From contig NZ_JAPDNR010000001.1 of the NCBI RefSeq assembly GCF_025989125.1, forward strand, positions 7,118,087 through 7,182,086: 64,000 bases of DNA, read 5' to 3'. Under the pieces are notes generated by a model. It saw only the letters and a program-made list of their open reading frames with translations, made no database searches and had not been told where the DNA came from. Source of the stretch: Chitinophaga nivalis. GTDB lineage: Bacteria; Bacteroidota; Bacteroidia; Chitinophagales; Chitinophagaceae. Both the position numbers and the translations under genes were made by a program. Shown here in pieces: positions 44,342 to 53,481 of this stretch (positions are counted from its first letter, which is position 1; the number at the start of each line of letters is the position of its first letter).

Positions 44342-44369
44342 GGTTCGAACTCAGTCCAGTCACCCCGAC
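44342..44369 (+). repeat. Degraded third copy of the tRNA-Pro 3' end
   Basis: GGTTCGAA (44342-44349), a 5-base insertion, then 15 bases matching the tRNA 3' end at 14 of 15 positions (44355-44369). Followed by a small inverted repeat (GTCTCA/TGAGAC, 44389-44406). It probably marks the junction of two successive insertions. Confidence 0.55.
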
Positions 44370-44443
44370 TTAGAAAATCAAATAGGCCGTCTCAAAAGCC
44401 TGAGACAATCCATTTTGATCTGGTCTGGACAGAAAAACTCTTC

Positions 44444-45346
44444 TTAAGCGCTAATTTCCAGCTTATATCCTTTGCCACGTACAACCACAATATTGATATC
44501 TGGGGCAGGTTCCAGTTTTTTTCTAAGTTTTGAAATGAACATATCAAGACTGCGACCTACAATCACACCTTCATCTTCCCAAATCTCTTTCTGCAACCGG
44601 CTTCGTTCTATAGTCTCGTTCGGAGACAATGCGAAAATGTGCAGTACACGCGTTTCCGTAGCAGTTAAGTCTATGGTGTTCCCATTTATCATCAGCTTGC
44701 GCGCCTCCGCATCGAACGATATCGACCCCAAATTGAACACACCAATTTGCTGGCTGGCAGGTGGGACTCTTCGCGGCCTGGCAGACCTCAAAAAAATAAC
44801 GCCAGCGAATGCTAAAACCGATAGGCTACCCCAAAAAGATACCTTTTTTACAATATTTACATTCGCCGGTTTAAACTTAATGTCCACCATATAGCAGGCT
44901 GTGGGTTGCTTTCTCCCTTGACATGCTACAATATCATCTTTTTTACTTGCGGAAATAGCAAATCCATAGGCTACAGTGGCGTTGCCACAGTTAAGTATGT
45001 TAACAACATAATCACCTGCGAGCGGGTCTTTTGCCAACAAACGCTGCGTAATGTTTACCAGTGAGTCGGGGTAAAAAGTAAAAGCATGCTCAAAGCTGAT
45101 CCGGTATTCATGCGCTCCGATCGTTTTTACCGGCAGTACCCTTGACGTACTGTCGCCCGACTGTAAAAGCAGTTCATGTCCGATTTTGCGGAGTAAGACC
45201 TCCCTTCTGGCGACGTCAAAATCATCGTTTCTTTTCATGCTGAAAGCCACACAGACGATGGAGACAAACGAGAGGAGCATCAACCCGAACAGGTATTTGC
45301 GTTTCCCGGAGCGGAGATGTAGGCGATCCGACATACCATTTACCAT
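44444..45346 (-). CDS. Membrane-anchored winged-helix transcriptional regulator
   Basis: A 300-residue protein. One transmembrane helix lies at about 19-36 (YLFGLMLLSFVSIVCVAFS), followed by an extracytoplasmic sensor with Cys residues (LNCGNATVAYGF, IVACQGRKQPTACY), and a second helix at about 165-185. The C-terminal ~100 residues are an OmpR/PhoB-type winged helix (NGNTIDLTATETRVLHIFAL, RSRLQKEIWEDEGVIVG, SLDMFISKLRKKL, VRGKGYKLEIS). This resembles CadC/ToxR-like one-component regulators but with the DNA-binding domain at the C-terminus. It is divergent from the secreted protein gene 90 bases away, its likely target. Confidence 0.85.
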   Translation of the reverse strand: MVNGMSDRLHLRSGKRKYLFGLMLLSFVSIVCVAFSMKRNDDFDVARREVLLRKIGHELLLQSGDSTSRVLPVKTIGAHEYRISFEHAFTFYPDSLVNITQRLLAKDPLAGDYVVNILNCGNATVAYGFAISASKKDDIVACQGRKQPTACYMVDIKFKPANVNIVKKVSFWGSLSVLAFAGVIFLRSARPRRVPPASQQIGVFNLGSISFDAEARKLMINGNTIDLTATETRVLHIFALSPNETIERSRLQKEIWEDEGVIVGRSLDMFISKLRKKLEPAPDINIVVVRGKGYKLEISA

Positions 45347-45436
45347 TTATTTACAAAGGTTACATTATTATTTACAATCCAGATTTCCAGGCTGAAAAAC
45401 AGGCAGTTAATTTCGTTGAAATCAATTTTATAAGAT

Positions 45437-46078
45437 ATGAAAAACACAAAAAATGCCTTAAACGGATCTGATTTATCAGGAGATAAATCTATGTCAATTA
45501 AACCAACAAAAAACATGAAAAAAGTTATTTATGCGCTGATCCTACCGCTGGTTGTAGTCAGCGGATTAGTATTTGCTAATCGCGACATCAACAATGAAAC
45601 TGCTAAAAAACCAACCCCTCAGCCACTCTCTGCTGCTGAAATGAAAGATGAATTGAAAAAATGGGAGGCTACCCCTGCCGGTATCAAGTACAAAAAATGG
45701 GAAGCATCTCCCGAAGGTAAAAAAGTGCTTGCCGGGGCTGCGAAAATAAGGAAGCATATAAGTGCTTTTACCGATATGGAGGCTGTTGTAACGTCTCTTT
45801 CTCTTCCGCCAGGATCACGACTCGGTTTCGGCGTGATGGCCAGGATTAATGGTGACGACTATATTCTTACTTTCAGACCGGAAAAGTCTGACAAGAATTT
45901 TTTGAACTTCAATGAATATCAACAATTGCACAGCCTGAAAGTCAACGACAAGATAATTATAAGAAGCCATAGTGTGTCGCACGCGCCCAAGTATGGATAT
46001 CCAATCGTATCAGGCGACTATGTAGAACGAGAAAGTAAAATAATTTATAAACGCACCTCTAACAAAAACGGTTGCTGA
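45437..46078 (+). CDS. Secreted hypothetical protein, target candidate of the divergent regulator
   Basis: A frame of 213 codons; the better start may be the Met at codon 27 (45515), where MKKVIYALILPLVVVSGLVF forms a signal peptide. The mature part begins with a Pro-rich linker, then a near-repeat of a charged helix (LKKWEATPAGIKYKK and KYKKWEASPEGKKVL), then a beta-rich region (GFGVMARINGDDYILTFRPE, KVNDKIIIRSHSVSHAPKYG) ending in a Cys. Family not recognised. It stops 22 bases before the right att copy, as the last gene of the island. Confidence 0.6.
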   Translation: MKNTKNALNGSDLSGDKSMSIKPTKNMKKVIYALILPLVVVSGLVFANRDINNETAKKPTPQPLSAAEMKDELKKWEATPAGIKYKKWEASPEGKKVLAGAAKIRKHISAFTDMEAVVTSLSLPPGSRLGFGVMARINGDDYILTFRPEKSDKNFLNFNEYQQLHSLKVNDKIIIRSHSVSHAPKYGYPIVSGDYVERESKIIYKRTSNKNGC

Positions 46079-46100
46079 GTTAATAAATGAGGAAACCAGC

Positions 46101-46130
46101 GGCCGCTGGTTCGAATCCCGTCATTCCGAC
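46101..46130 (+). repeat. Island attachment repeat, right copy
   Basis: 30 bases matching the tRNA-Pro 3' end at 36704-36733 with two mismatches. No tRNA 5' half precedes it, so it is the attR-like copy. The ordinary chromosome appears to resume after it. Confidence 0.75.
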
Positions 46131-46139
46131 TTTCCAGGA

Positions 46140-46163
46140 GGCCATCAGCATGAACTGATGGCC
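46140..46163 (+). terminator. Hairpin after the right att copy
   Basis: A perfect 9-bp stem (46140-46148 with 46155-46163) with a 6-base loop, ten bases after the right repeat. It fits the original terminator of tRNA-Pro, displaced by the island. Confidence 0.6.
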
Positions 46164-46238
46164 TTATTGGTGACGTTTCAAGAGATTGGTACTTTTTTAT
46201 TGTCGCACGACATGCCATTTCATACTTTTGCAAAAGAC

Positions 46239-47315
46239 TCAATGTTGGTGCCTCGCCACCAGGATAAACTCACCCATCTTCCGGAATTGTTCGAAACGCT
46301 TATCAGCACCCGTGAAATCAAACAAGGTAAAATCAGATTGGCAGTACTTTACCAGCAACCGCAGGATATCTTTTTCCACGGCACGTAGCTGCCAGTTCGA
46401 GACTTCTTCTTCGGGGGTGGAGCATTCCAGACAATAGGTGTTGATCACACATACCTTGCCTTCAAAAGCGGCATCCTTATCCAGCTTCGCTGCGAAGCTG
46501 CGCAGGTGTTTTGCTGTATGTGCAACGCCCATTTGCCCGTAATAACGTGGAGAGCCGATACGCTTATCGCCCTCTATGAAGCGACGATAAAGGTTATTAT
46601 TCCGGTCTTTCATCACATCCTTACAGGAACCCGGATTATTGAGGATCAGCAGCAGATCATCATACTGCCCTTTCAGGTGCTGCCGGTACAACGCGGTATC
46701 CTGTTCCACCTCCCGCTTTATTTTCTTATTGTATTCCACCAGTTTATCACAGTTAAGTGGTTGCGGCAACGACTGTAATAGTGCCGTGAGTGGGGCATCC
46801 GCCGGAAGTAAAGGTATCAGTGCCCGCATCGCCTTCCCGTAATTTCGCGGGTTTTCAAAATCGATCCCGAAACAGGCGATGTCCGCCCCCTTCGACGGTA
46901 GCAGGTACTGATACATCCCTGTCCAGAAAACGCTCTCTTTCAGGGGCTTCCATCCCGGCATAAAAACCGTATCACCGGTACGGAGAAACCTCGTGCCTAC
47001 CATGCCGGAAGAATGTCCCATCTCCATGAAGAAGGCATTGACCGCTAATTTCTCATGCAGAAATTTCAGCAATGGCAATTGTACCTGTTCATAAAAACGG
47101 AGATAATGCGAACCTCCTTCTCCCAGTAGTATCACTTTATAGGGAGATAATTTTTCTATAAGCGCCTGCTGGGCTTTCTCACTAAATCCATCTGTAACAG
47201 AAAAAGAATAATGATGCGCGGATAAATACGCATCTTCGGCAACCGTATCCTGGGCAAACACGCCGCCACCATACAGTACAACACCCAATGCAATCAATAA
47301 TAAGGTTTTCAGCAT
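46239..47315 (-). CDS. Secreted erythromycin-esterase/ChaN-like protein
   Basis: Start set at 47315, where MLKTLLLIALGVVLYGGGVF begins a signal peptide. The mature region resembles the erythromycin-esterase-like fold: KVILLGEGGSHYLRFYEQVQ near the N-terminus, AVNAFFMEMGHSSGMVGTRF, ADIACFGIDFENPRNYGKAM, and a His-containing region (YYGQMGVAHTAKHLRSF). The family includes macrolide esterases and many proteins of unknown substrate, so resistance should not be assumed. The first gene right of the island. Monocistronic. Confidence 0.75.
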   Translation of the reverse strand: MLKTLLLIALGVVLYGGGVFAQDTVAEDAYLSAHHYSFSVTDGFSEKAQQALIEKLSPYKVILLGEGGSHYLRFYEQVQLPLLKFLHEKLAVNAFFMEMGHSSGMVGTRFLRTGDTVFMPGWKPLKESVFWTGMYQYLLPSKGADIACFGIDFENPRNYGKAMRALIPLLPADAPLTALLQSLPQPLNCDKLVEYNKKIKREVEQDTALYRQHLKGQYDDLLLILNNPGSCKDVMKDRNNNLYRRFIEGDKRIGSPRYYGQMGVAHTAKHLRSFAAKLDKDAAFEGKVCVINTYCLECSTPEEEVSNWQLRAVEKDILRLLVKYCQSDFTLFDFTGADKRFEQFRKMGEFILVARHQH

Positions 47316-47518
47316 AGCTATTAAAAATTCTGAATAGTATTTTATCTCCAGCCGGAAATACAAGCGTCCCCCGTTGATCCTATCTTCATAGCGCAGCTAC
47401 CCGAAATCTGCAGTCAGGTATTCGTTCTGCTACTCTTCTTCACTAAGTTATAATAAAATTCTCTTTTATGCACCCACACATGATGATCCCGTCCGAACTG
47501 ACCTCAAACCCAAATTTT

Positions 47519-50500
47519 TCAGCTGCCGCCTTTGCGTTGCCTTGCCTTACTGGATTCATAGTAACGGAACAGATAATGGTAAATGATCAGTTCATGCTTC
47601 CGTGATTCTGATTTAAACAACCTGTTAAGGAACATGTGGATATAGCTGCTAAGCAGAAAAGTTTTGTCCAACGCATTATTACTGCAATATGCCAGGATTT
47701 CCGCCGCAATAGGAATGGTCGCTTCGGAGCGTTCATTTAAGAGGTCCCTGATCACCTGAAAATCCTCATCAGTAGATTCTTCCAAAGCAGCTTTCACATT
47801 TTGCATGGCGGCCCTGTACTTATCGTTTAAGGCCCTGTTTAACGAAGTACTCCCACCAAACTCCATAAAGAAACCCGACTGTAACTGTTTTAACAGTGCC
47901 AGTTTATTATCCGTGTCAAAACGGAAGTCATCCAGCAACTGGTTTATACCTCTCAATGCAAACTGCCAGCGGTACACTTCCCCGGCATCTCCTTCGATCA
48001 TGCCCAGAAACTGAGCGGTACATCTGGAGTCGTGGTGGAAAAGTATTTCACTGTTGATAATATTAGCGCCGCCATAACGTTCCAGCTCTCTCACATAGGT
48101 ATCCAGCTGAATGCTGGAAATAACTCCCTGCTGCTGGTAATCCTGCAACATCGTATAGATGGTATGCATGGCCTCCTGTAACCCTGTTACAGGGTCAACG
48201 AGATGCAGCCTTAACCGCAGGTGGTTTTCCGGGTCCTGGTACCGGATGAAGAACCAGGAATCAATCACCTGTTGTGCTATCAGGCTTTCAGCAGCTTCTT
48301 TCATGGCTCCGGTTAATATCTGTTCACTGAAATTGGAAGATCCATAAATTTTGAAATACAGCCACTCACTGCCTGGCAGAAAAGTACGCTGTACTGCTGC
48401 TGTTGTATCCATTTTAAAGCTACCCTCCGGCTTGCGTTCCTGCTCACAATAAAATGGAATCACGATTTCATGCGTATGAACTCCCACCTCGTGTTTCACC
48501 AGACAGTTATCCCGGTCGTGCAGGCATTCTATGAGCGACAGCCGGCCCGATTTTTTCAACTGCTCAGACAGTATAGCCATACATAGCTCATTGGAGAGAT
48601 CAAGTATCAGCTCATTATCACCTTCCGAAAGGTAAACGTAGCGCGGCATCCGGTGTTGCTCCCGGAAAACATTGAATTTTGCTTCATCAATTTCTTCCGT
48701 TTTGGGGTTGAAACAATCATCATTACGACTCATATTCCATCTCGCACGTTGGAGAATAATATTTTTATAGCGTACCCGGGGCAGAAAAACTTCCTGGTGG
48801 AAAACGTTCCAGTCCCAGCCGACATTGGTAACCATCCCCTGTGCCTGCAGGTCACACAGGAATTTATAAATACCCAGGTTGCCGGATGAAAAGTTGTGTG
48901 CTGTAGAGAGCCGCGGAATAATCCGTTTGTTTAATCGCTTACTTTTAAGGATCAGTTGTTTTCCATTGTGATAAATGACGAGGTCATTAATGGTGATGAT
49001 TTTATCATCATCAATATCTGAGGTACCCAGGAAATGTATCTCATATTCCCGCAGCCGGGGCCGCATTAAGATATTGCCCACCCTCGACTGTGGCAGGTGT
49101 ACGATCTCAGCGAAGATGGCATCTTTCTCCTGTTGTTCTTCATATGCCAGCATCTCCTTCACTTTGTTTGTCAGCTCCGCATCGCCACTACAAAAGCGAC
49201 CCAGTATATTGGCGCCGGTTGGCCCGTAAGCAACCGCCAGCTGGAAATCACAGCTATCCGGCTGGTTGATGAAAGATCCCATCGCACAGAAGCTGGCAGG
49301 CATCGGCTGTTGATTTCCCAGTGATTTCAGTTCCTCTTCCGTTATCACAATTTCATCATTACCTGTTTTAAAGGCCGTATTTAGTTTCGCTGCCTGAAAC
49401 TGTCTTACGTTTGTCCATTCCGGTTTGAATGGTGGTAAATCAGCAGCGATGTGGATATCATCTACCAGTGGCGTGTGATTCACACGATTGGCACTGTTCT
49501 GTCCATAACCGATACCGGTATCCGGGTCCAGCGCTATATTAAGCGGTACTTCCTGCATTTCATACCGTTCAAAAAATCGTCTCGTAAAACTTTCCAGGTC
49601 AGGATTATTATTTATCCTGCTCATAACGGTCAGCTGTGCGATGCTTTCTCCCAGGTCATCCAGCAGCTTTTTATCCATCACGTTCACGGGCGTCTCTACG
49701 AACAGGTCTGTTTGCACAATATCCTTAATGCTGGTTTCTATCAGCAATCCCAGCAACTTTCTGATCTCGTAATATTTTTCCGTGCCGGTATCTTCCGCAT
49801 GCAACAGATTTTCTATCTCCCTTATATGCGCTACCACAGCAGGGTCTATATTCAATACAGACAACCGGCGAATCAGGATCGCAAAATATTCTTCACCGGT
49901 GATGGTAGGCTCCAGATTGGAAACAAGCAGGTGTGTGTCAATCAGTTCATCCAGGAAAGCAGCAGCCTCTTCGCGGCTCACCTCTTCCCCGGTTTGTTCC
50001 ATCAGGAAATCCAGTATCTGCGTATAGCTGACGGCTGTTTTACAGAACGCCAGGATACTCATCAGCGGTTCGGAAACGGTTATCTCAACGATATTATAAA
50101 AGCGGAGTTTACGGGCAGATGTGTAATCGATATACCTCAGCTGATCCCCAACAATATAAATGCTGTTATTGCTGGTATAGGAGAGTTGTGGTTTTACACC
50201 AGGAAGTGCGATGACAGCTTCCACCAGCTCACATACGATATTCATATCCAGCCGGGAATAACGGCGGTGACTTTCAATATTACCGATACGGATATCCGTG
50301 GTACCGGCAGTCGTTTTCCCCAGCGCACATCCCGCGAAAAGGCCATAAGGCGTACACCTCGTGGTCATTCGGGCGAAGTATTTATATACGGCCCTGGTGA
50401 GTTTCCATATATCTTTTTCTTTCTTCAGCTCCCCGGCCTGGTATTTTCTGATCTGGTCATACAACTCCGGAGAAGATAAAAAGATAGCTTCCAGTAATAC

Positions 50501-50629
50501 CGGATGAGCGGAACAATAAGTCAGCAGCGCATCAATGGAATGATCATCATTATTGTAAAATGAATAGATGTTCCCGATTGATAATATAGGAGTTCTGAGC
50601 AAATAAAAGTCGGCAGCAAAAATGCGCAT
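47519..50629 (-). CDS. lanB: LanB-type lanthipeptide dehydratase, full length
   Basis: A 1036-residue class I dehydratase with both halves in one chain. The N-terminal ~780 residues match the glutamylation domain (TRCTPYGLFAGCALGKTTAG, RYSRLDMNIVCELVEAVIA, RPRLREYEIHFLGTSDIDDD). The C-terminal ~270 form the SpaB_C elimination domain (WLYFKIYGSSNFSEQIL, DSWFFIRYQDPENHLRLRLH, DTYVRELERYGG). It uses glutamyl-tRNA to activate Ser/Thr in the precursor and then eliminates glutamate to give dehydroalanine/dehydrobutyrine. It follows lanC by 9 bases. In the Chitinophaga pinensin cluster the two halves are reported as separate proteins; here they are fused. Confidence 0.95.
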   Translation of the reverse strand: MRIFAADFYLLRTPILSIGNIYSFYNNDDHSIDALLTYCSAHPVLLEAIFLSSPELYDQIRKYQAGELKKEKDIWKLTRAVYKYFARMTTRCTPYGLFAGCALGKTTAGTTDIRIGNIESHRRYSRLDMNIVCELVEAVIALPGVKPQLSYTSNNSIYIVGDQLRYIDYTSARKLRFYNIVEITVSEPLMSILAFCKTAVSYTQILDFLMEQTGEEVSREEAAAFLDELIDTHLLVSNLEPTITGEEYFAILIRRLSVLNIDPAVVAHIREIENLLHAEDTGTEKYYEIRKLLGLLIETSIKDIVQTDLFVETPVNVMDKKLLDDLGESIAQLTVMSRINNNPDLESFTRRFFERYEMQEVPLNIALDPDTGIGYGQNSANRVNHTPLVDDIHIAADLPPFKPEWTNVRQFQAAKLNTAFKTGNDEIVITEEELKSLGNQQPMPASFCAMGSFINQPDSCDFQLAVAYGPTGANILGRFCSGDAELTNKVKEMLAYEEQQEKDAIFAEIVHLPQSRVGNILMRPRLREYEIHFLGTSDIDDDKIITINDLVIYHNGKQLILKSKRLNKRIIPRLSTAHNFSSGNLGIYKFLCDLQAQGMVTNVGWDWNVFHQEVFLPRVRYKNIILQRARWNMSRNDDCFNPKTEEIDEAKFNVFREQHRMPRYVYLSEGDNELILDLSNELCMAILSEQLKKSGRLSLIECLHDRDNCLVKHEVGVHTHEIVIPFYCEQERKPEGSFKMDTTAAVQRTFLPGSEWLYFKIYGSSNFSEQILTGAMKEAAESLIAQQVIDSWFFIRYQDPENHLRLRLHLVDPVTGLQEAMHTIYTMLQDYQQQGVISSIQLDTYVRELERYGGANIINSEILFHHDSRCTAQFLGMIEGDAGEVYRWQFALRGINQLLDDFRFDTDNKLALLKQLQSGFFMEFGGSTSLNRALNDKYRAAMQNVKAALEESTDEDFQVIRDLLNERSEATIPIAAEILAYCSNNALDKTFLLSSYIHMFLNRLFKSESRKHELIIYHYLFRYYESSKARQRKGGS

Positions 50630-50638
50630 AGAAACAGG

Positions 50639-51844
50639 TTATGATAAGAGAAAAATCCCATCCCACTCAGGCTCAAAATCCGCTGTAGCAGCAAGGAAAG
50701 CCAGTCCTACTCCCACGGCACCTTCCATGACGCCATTGATCCTGAGATTCCCAAAATCCCCTTTGTCAGCAATAAATGAAATCCCCTCTCCTTCCCGGAG
50801 TATTTTTTTCAGCGTAAGGTCGAAACAATGCTGGGCGGCTGCTTTGAAAGCAATATCGCCGGTATAGTGAAAGAAGCGGTTAAAAATATGTGCAAGACCT
50901 GCTGTTCCGTGGCAGATATGCGCATCCGGCATGTAATCCAGTTCTGCCAAACGCTTCACACAATGCAGACCTATGCGTGTACCTTCTGCTATCCATGCTT
51001 CGTTTCCGGTGTTAATACCTGTTACCAGTATAGCTATGCCTGTGCCCATATCGCCGTAACACCATCTTAGCGGTGTAATTCCTTCCTGCCGGTTGTTGCT
51101 AATGGAATAGGAGAAGATGGATGCCTGGTTTACCAGGCGTTGTTTCAGGAGGAATTCCATCCCGCTGTTGATCAGGTAAGTACAACGTTCGGGATCCGCA
51201 CTTTTCTGCAGACATTTAGATAAAAACACCAGGATGCCCGGCATGCCGTGCGCGATACCCAGGTTAATCCTGGGCGGAGCATCTGCGAGCAGTTGCTGCC
51301 ATATTAACCCGTCTTCATGCGTGATAGCAAGATGATATAGTTCATCTACGATGGCGTCCACGTCTTCCTGGCTGGTAGTAGTATTTTCCAGCAGCAACAT
51401 GCCCCATCCGAGGCCTCCGAGCATCACATCGTAATCACCCTGCTCAAAACACTGCAGGGAATAAGTTTTTATGTGATCATATAACGCAACGATCACATCA
51501 TCCTCCCGATTCAGCAATCCCATGTTGATAAGATGCTGGAGTACCCATCCACATCCTGCCAGTCCTTTGCCGAAACTGAAAGTCAGCTCTGTTTCATTTA
51601 ACAGCTCAATCGCCGCTGACAATGCTTCCGTCAGCAGTTCATAATATTTTTCTTCCCTGAAAGTTTTATAGGCATAGGCGTAGTAGAGTACAAAGCCAAA
51701 CTTTCCATACATCAGAGATGTATCGTATTCATAACTGAATCCGTCGTCATAGTTTGCCTGGATATTGCGATGGATACTCCACACAATTTCTTCGACCTCA
51801 TGGGGTTGCATTGCCGATATAGGGCGCCAGTTTTCCTGTTTCAT
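50639..51844 (-). CDS. lanC: LanC-like lanthionine cyclase
   Basis: A 401-residue LanC protein. Zinc ligands are in place: Cys262 in RWCYGDMGTG, and Cys311-His312 in HICHGTAGLAH. Other family motifs are GKGLAGCGWVLQHL, VMLGGLGWGMLLLE and GIAHGMPGILVFLSK (His199). It joins Cys thiols to dehydro-residues in the dehydrated precursor. It is the first gene of the lanC-lanB transcript; the promoter must lie in the 337-base gap shared with the divergent oxidoreductase. Confidence 0.95.
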   Translation of the reverse strand: MKQENWRPISAMQPHEVEEIVWSIHRNIQANYDDGFSYEYDTSLMYGKFGFVLYYAYAYKTFREEKYYELLTEALSAAIELLNETELTFSFGKGLAGCGWVLQHLINMGLLNREDDVIVALYDHIKTYSLQCFEQGDYDVMLGGLGWGMLLLENTTTSQEDVDAIVDELYHLAITHEDGLIWQQLLADAPPRINLGIAHGMPGILVFLSKCLQKSADPERCTYLINSGMEFLLKQRLVNQASIFSYSISNNRQEGITPLRWCYGDMGTGIAILVTGINTGNEAWIAEGTRIGLHCVKRLAELDYMPDAHICHGTAGLAHIFNRFFHYTGDIAFKAAAQHCFDLTLKKILREGEGISFIADKGDFGNLRINGVMEGAVGVGLAFLAATADFEPEWDGIFLLS

Positions 51845-52181
51845 GCATTAATAATTTTTCGGACTGCTATTATCTTTGAGGTACTACTGTTTTTAATTCG
51901 TCGTAATATTTCATTGCGATGGTATTAACGACGTCGGGGGCCATGTTTGTATACTTTTCGAGTAGCCCAACGCGTCCTTACTTATTGGCACCTATTTTTA
52001 AGTTGATGTTCTCTTGTTATTGCAATTATTCCTGTGTAAGTGATCAGCGTTGCATTTCCTTTCTTTTTCATTCGTGGTAAACAATACTTAAGGGATAATA
52101 TAACAATAGGGACAATAGAATTCAGCAGCCATAATATATATTTGTCGCAATATATCAAATTATTCAAAAACCCAAATACAG
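51845..52181. other. Divergent intergenic region between lanC and the LLM oxidoreductase
   Basis: 337 bases. On the minus strand 51870-51944 can encode 24 residues (MAPDVVNTIAMKYYDELKTV, then VPQR) ending before lanC, in a frame that opens about 16 codons earlier. This may be the tail of a lost gene; it is not recognised. The stretch next to the oxidoreductase start is AT-rich and probably holds its promoter. No second precursor with a double-Gly leader was found here. Confidence 0.35.
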
Positions 52182-53099
52182 ATGTTTAAAATAGGTTTAC
52201 TGGAATTTGGCCTACGATCAACAACAGCCTCCCCGGTGGATGTGTTGCAGGATGTGCTAAATTATGCCATAGCAGCAGATGATCTTGGCTACTCGCGGTT
52301 CTGGCTTACAGAACATCATAATCTGAGTCCTGCATGGAACAACCCGGAAATGCTGCTACCTATACTTGCAGGACTGTGTAACAACATGAAAATTGGTATA
52401 GCAGGAATCCTGATGGAAATGCATTCACCTTATCGTGTTGCCCTGAATTTCAAATTACTGAGTGCCTTATTTCCGGGCAAAATAGATCTCGGCTTTGCAA
52501 GAGGGAAAGTCACGGAAGAGAAGATTTTATTAATGCTAAAAAAAGCTGCATCTACGCCACTTTCAGCCAACGCTTTCAACGAGCATGTAGCTGAAACGTT
52601 GCAGTTCCTGCGTGATGAACATGTGCATCAACAACCTGGTGTGTTGATCGCGCCTACCAACTCAGAACTACCGGAATGCTGGTTACTTGGTTCTTCCTAC
52701 AACTCACTTGACATAGCTGTATCCAACAGGATAAATTTTTCGAAATCAGTTTTTCATGATGCCAACGCTATTTATCATGAGAAGGAGAAGCTCGATACTT
52801 TCAGAGAAAATTATTTCCGGCAGCATCAGGCATATCCCACCGTCAGTATTGCATTTTCGGGCATCTGCCATCATCATCATGAGACTGCAATTGAGTTATA
52901 TCAAACGGAATTTGAAGCAGGAAAATTCCCGTTTCATTGCGTGATAGGTACACCGGAATTATTCATGGAAACTTTATATCAATGGAAAAAAACATTGGAG
53001 GTAGATGAGTTTATATTCCAGGATTTAAGCAGAGACGTAACCCTGAGAGATGATAGCCTTCATCTGCTTAGCGAAATCTTTTCTTTAAAGGGAAAATAA
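52182..53099 (+). CDS. LLM-class flavin-dependent oxidoreductase
   Basis: A 305-residue bacterial-luciferase-like monooxygenase: KIGLLEFGLRS at the start, AADDLGYSRFWLTEHHNLSP, LCNNMKIGIAGILMEMHSPY, KIDLGFARGKVTEEK, WLLGSSYNSLDIA. It resembles the MsnO8-type branch found with natural-product loci. It would use reduced flavin and O2. It is divergent from lanC and convergent in direction with the precursor gene, so it may tailor the lanthipeptide (an inference from position). Some Arg/Tyr positions typical of the family differ, so activity is unproven. Confidence 0.88.
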   Translation: MFKIGLLEFGLRSTTASPVDVLQDVLNYAIAADDLGYSRFWLTEHHNLSPAWNNPEMLLPILAGLCNNMKIGIAGILMEMHSPYRVALNFKLLSALFPGKIDLGFARGKVTEEKILLMLKKAASTPLSANAFNEHVAETLQFLRDEHVHQQPGVLIAPTNSELPECWLLGSSYNSLDIAVSNRINFSKSVFHDANAIYHEKEKLDTFRENYFRQHQAYPTVSIAFSGICHHHHETAIELYQTEFEAGKFPFHCVIGTPELFMETLYQWKKTLEVDEFIFQDLSRDVTLRDDSLHLLSEIFSLKGK

Positions 53100-53481
53100 T
53101 TTTTGGATGTTATAAAGAAACAATACATTCGTTAATATCTCAATTAAAACATCAACAATAACAGTATGATAAACACCTGATATTCACCGTTATTTTTTTT
53201 TGCAGAACTTCGACCTATAATATACGATCCCGATTATTGGCACAACCCTTGAAATGCGGCAGGCACCGGCGATGTAATTCCGAAAAAAGATCCATTCACA
53301 CTAAACACTAAGATTCATGCAATAGGAATAATGCTATCATGTGTAGTAAATTTTTCCTGCCATCATTTTAACGCATCATCTGATATATTTTGTCACGATC
53401 CCGATTTATCGGGATATATCACTATTGACTTTTCATTCCATTCATACGTTCTTTTTTTAACCACTCAAATCACCTTTTACC
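53100..53481. other. Upstream region of the lanthipeptide precursor gene
   Basis: 382 bases without a convincing gene. It contains two copies of ACGATCCCGATT (53224-53235 and 53395-53406), the second inside a perfect palindrome (53398-53415). AT-rich blocks at 53340-53480 could hold the precursor promoter. Confidence 0.45.
53398..53415. promoter_or_regulatory. Perfect inverted repeat upstream of the precursor gene
   Basis: ATCCCGAT, a 2-base spacer, then ATCGGGAT. It lies 67 bases before the precursor ATG. Symmetry and position suit an operator or an mRNA leader hairpin; the same left half occurs at 53224-53235. Confidence 0.4.

Noticed and set aside
46239..47315. Macrolide resistance gene
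   Set aside because: The fold is erythromycin-esterase-like, but most such proteins have other substrates and this one is secreted, so resistance was not called.
49451..50479. 342-codon open frame antisense to lanB
   Set aside because: Long, but opposite a well-supported LanB gene; rich in His, Gln and Ile as shadow frames here are, with no domain.
51982..52167. 61-codon open frame upstream of the LLM oxidoreductase
   Set aside because: Overlaps the expected promoter region, AT-rich, no recognised features.
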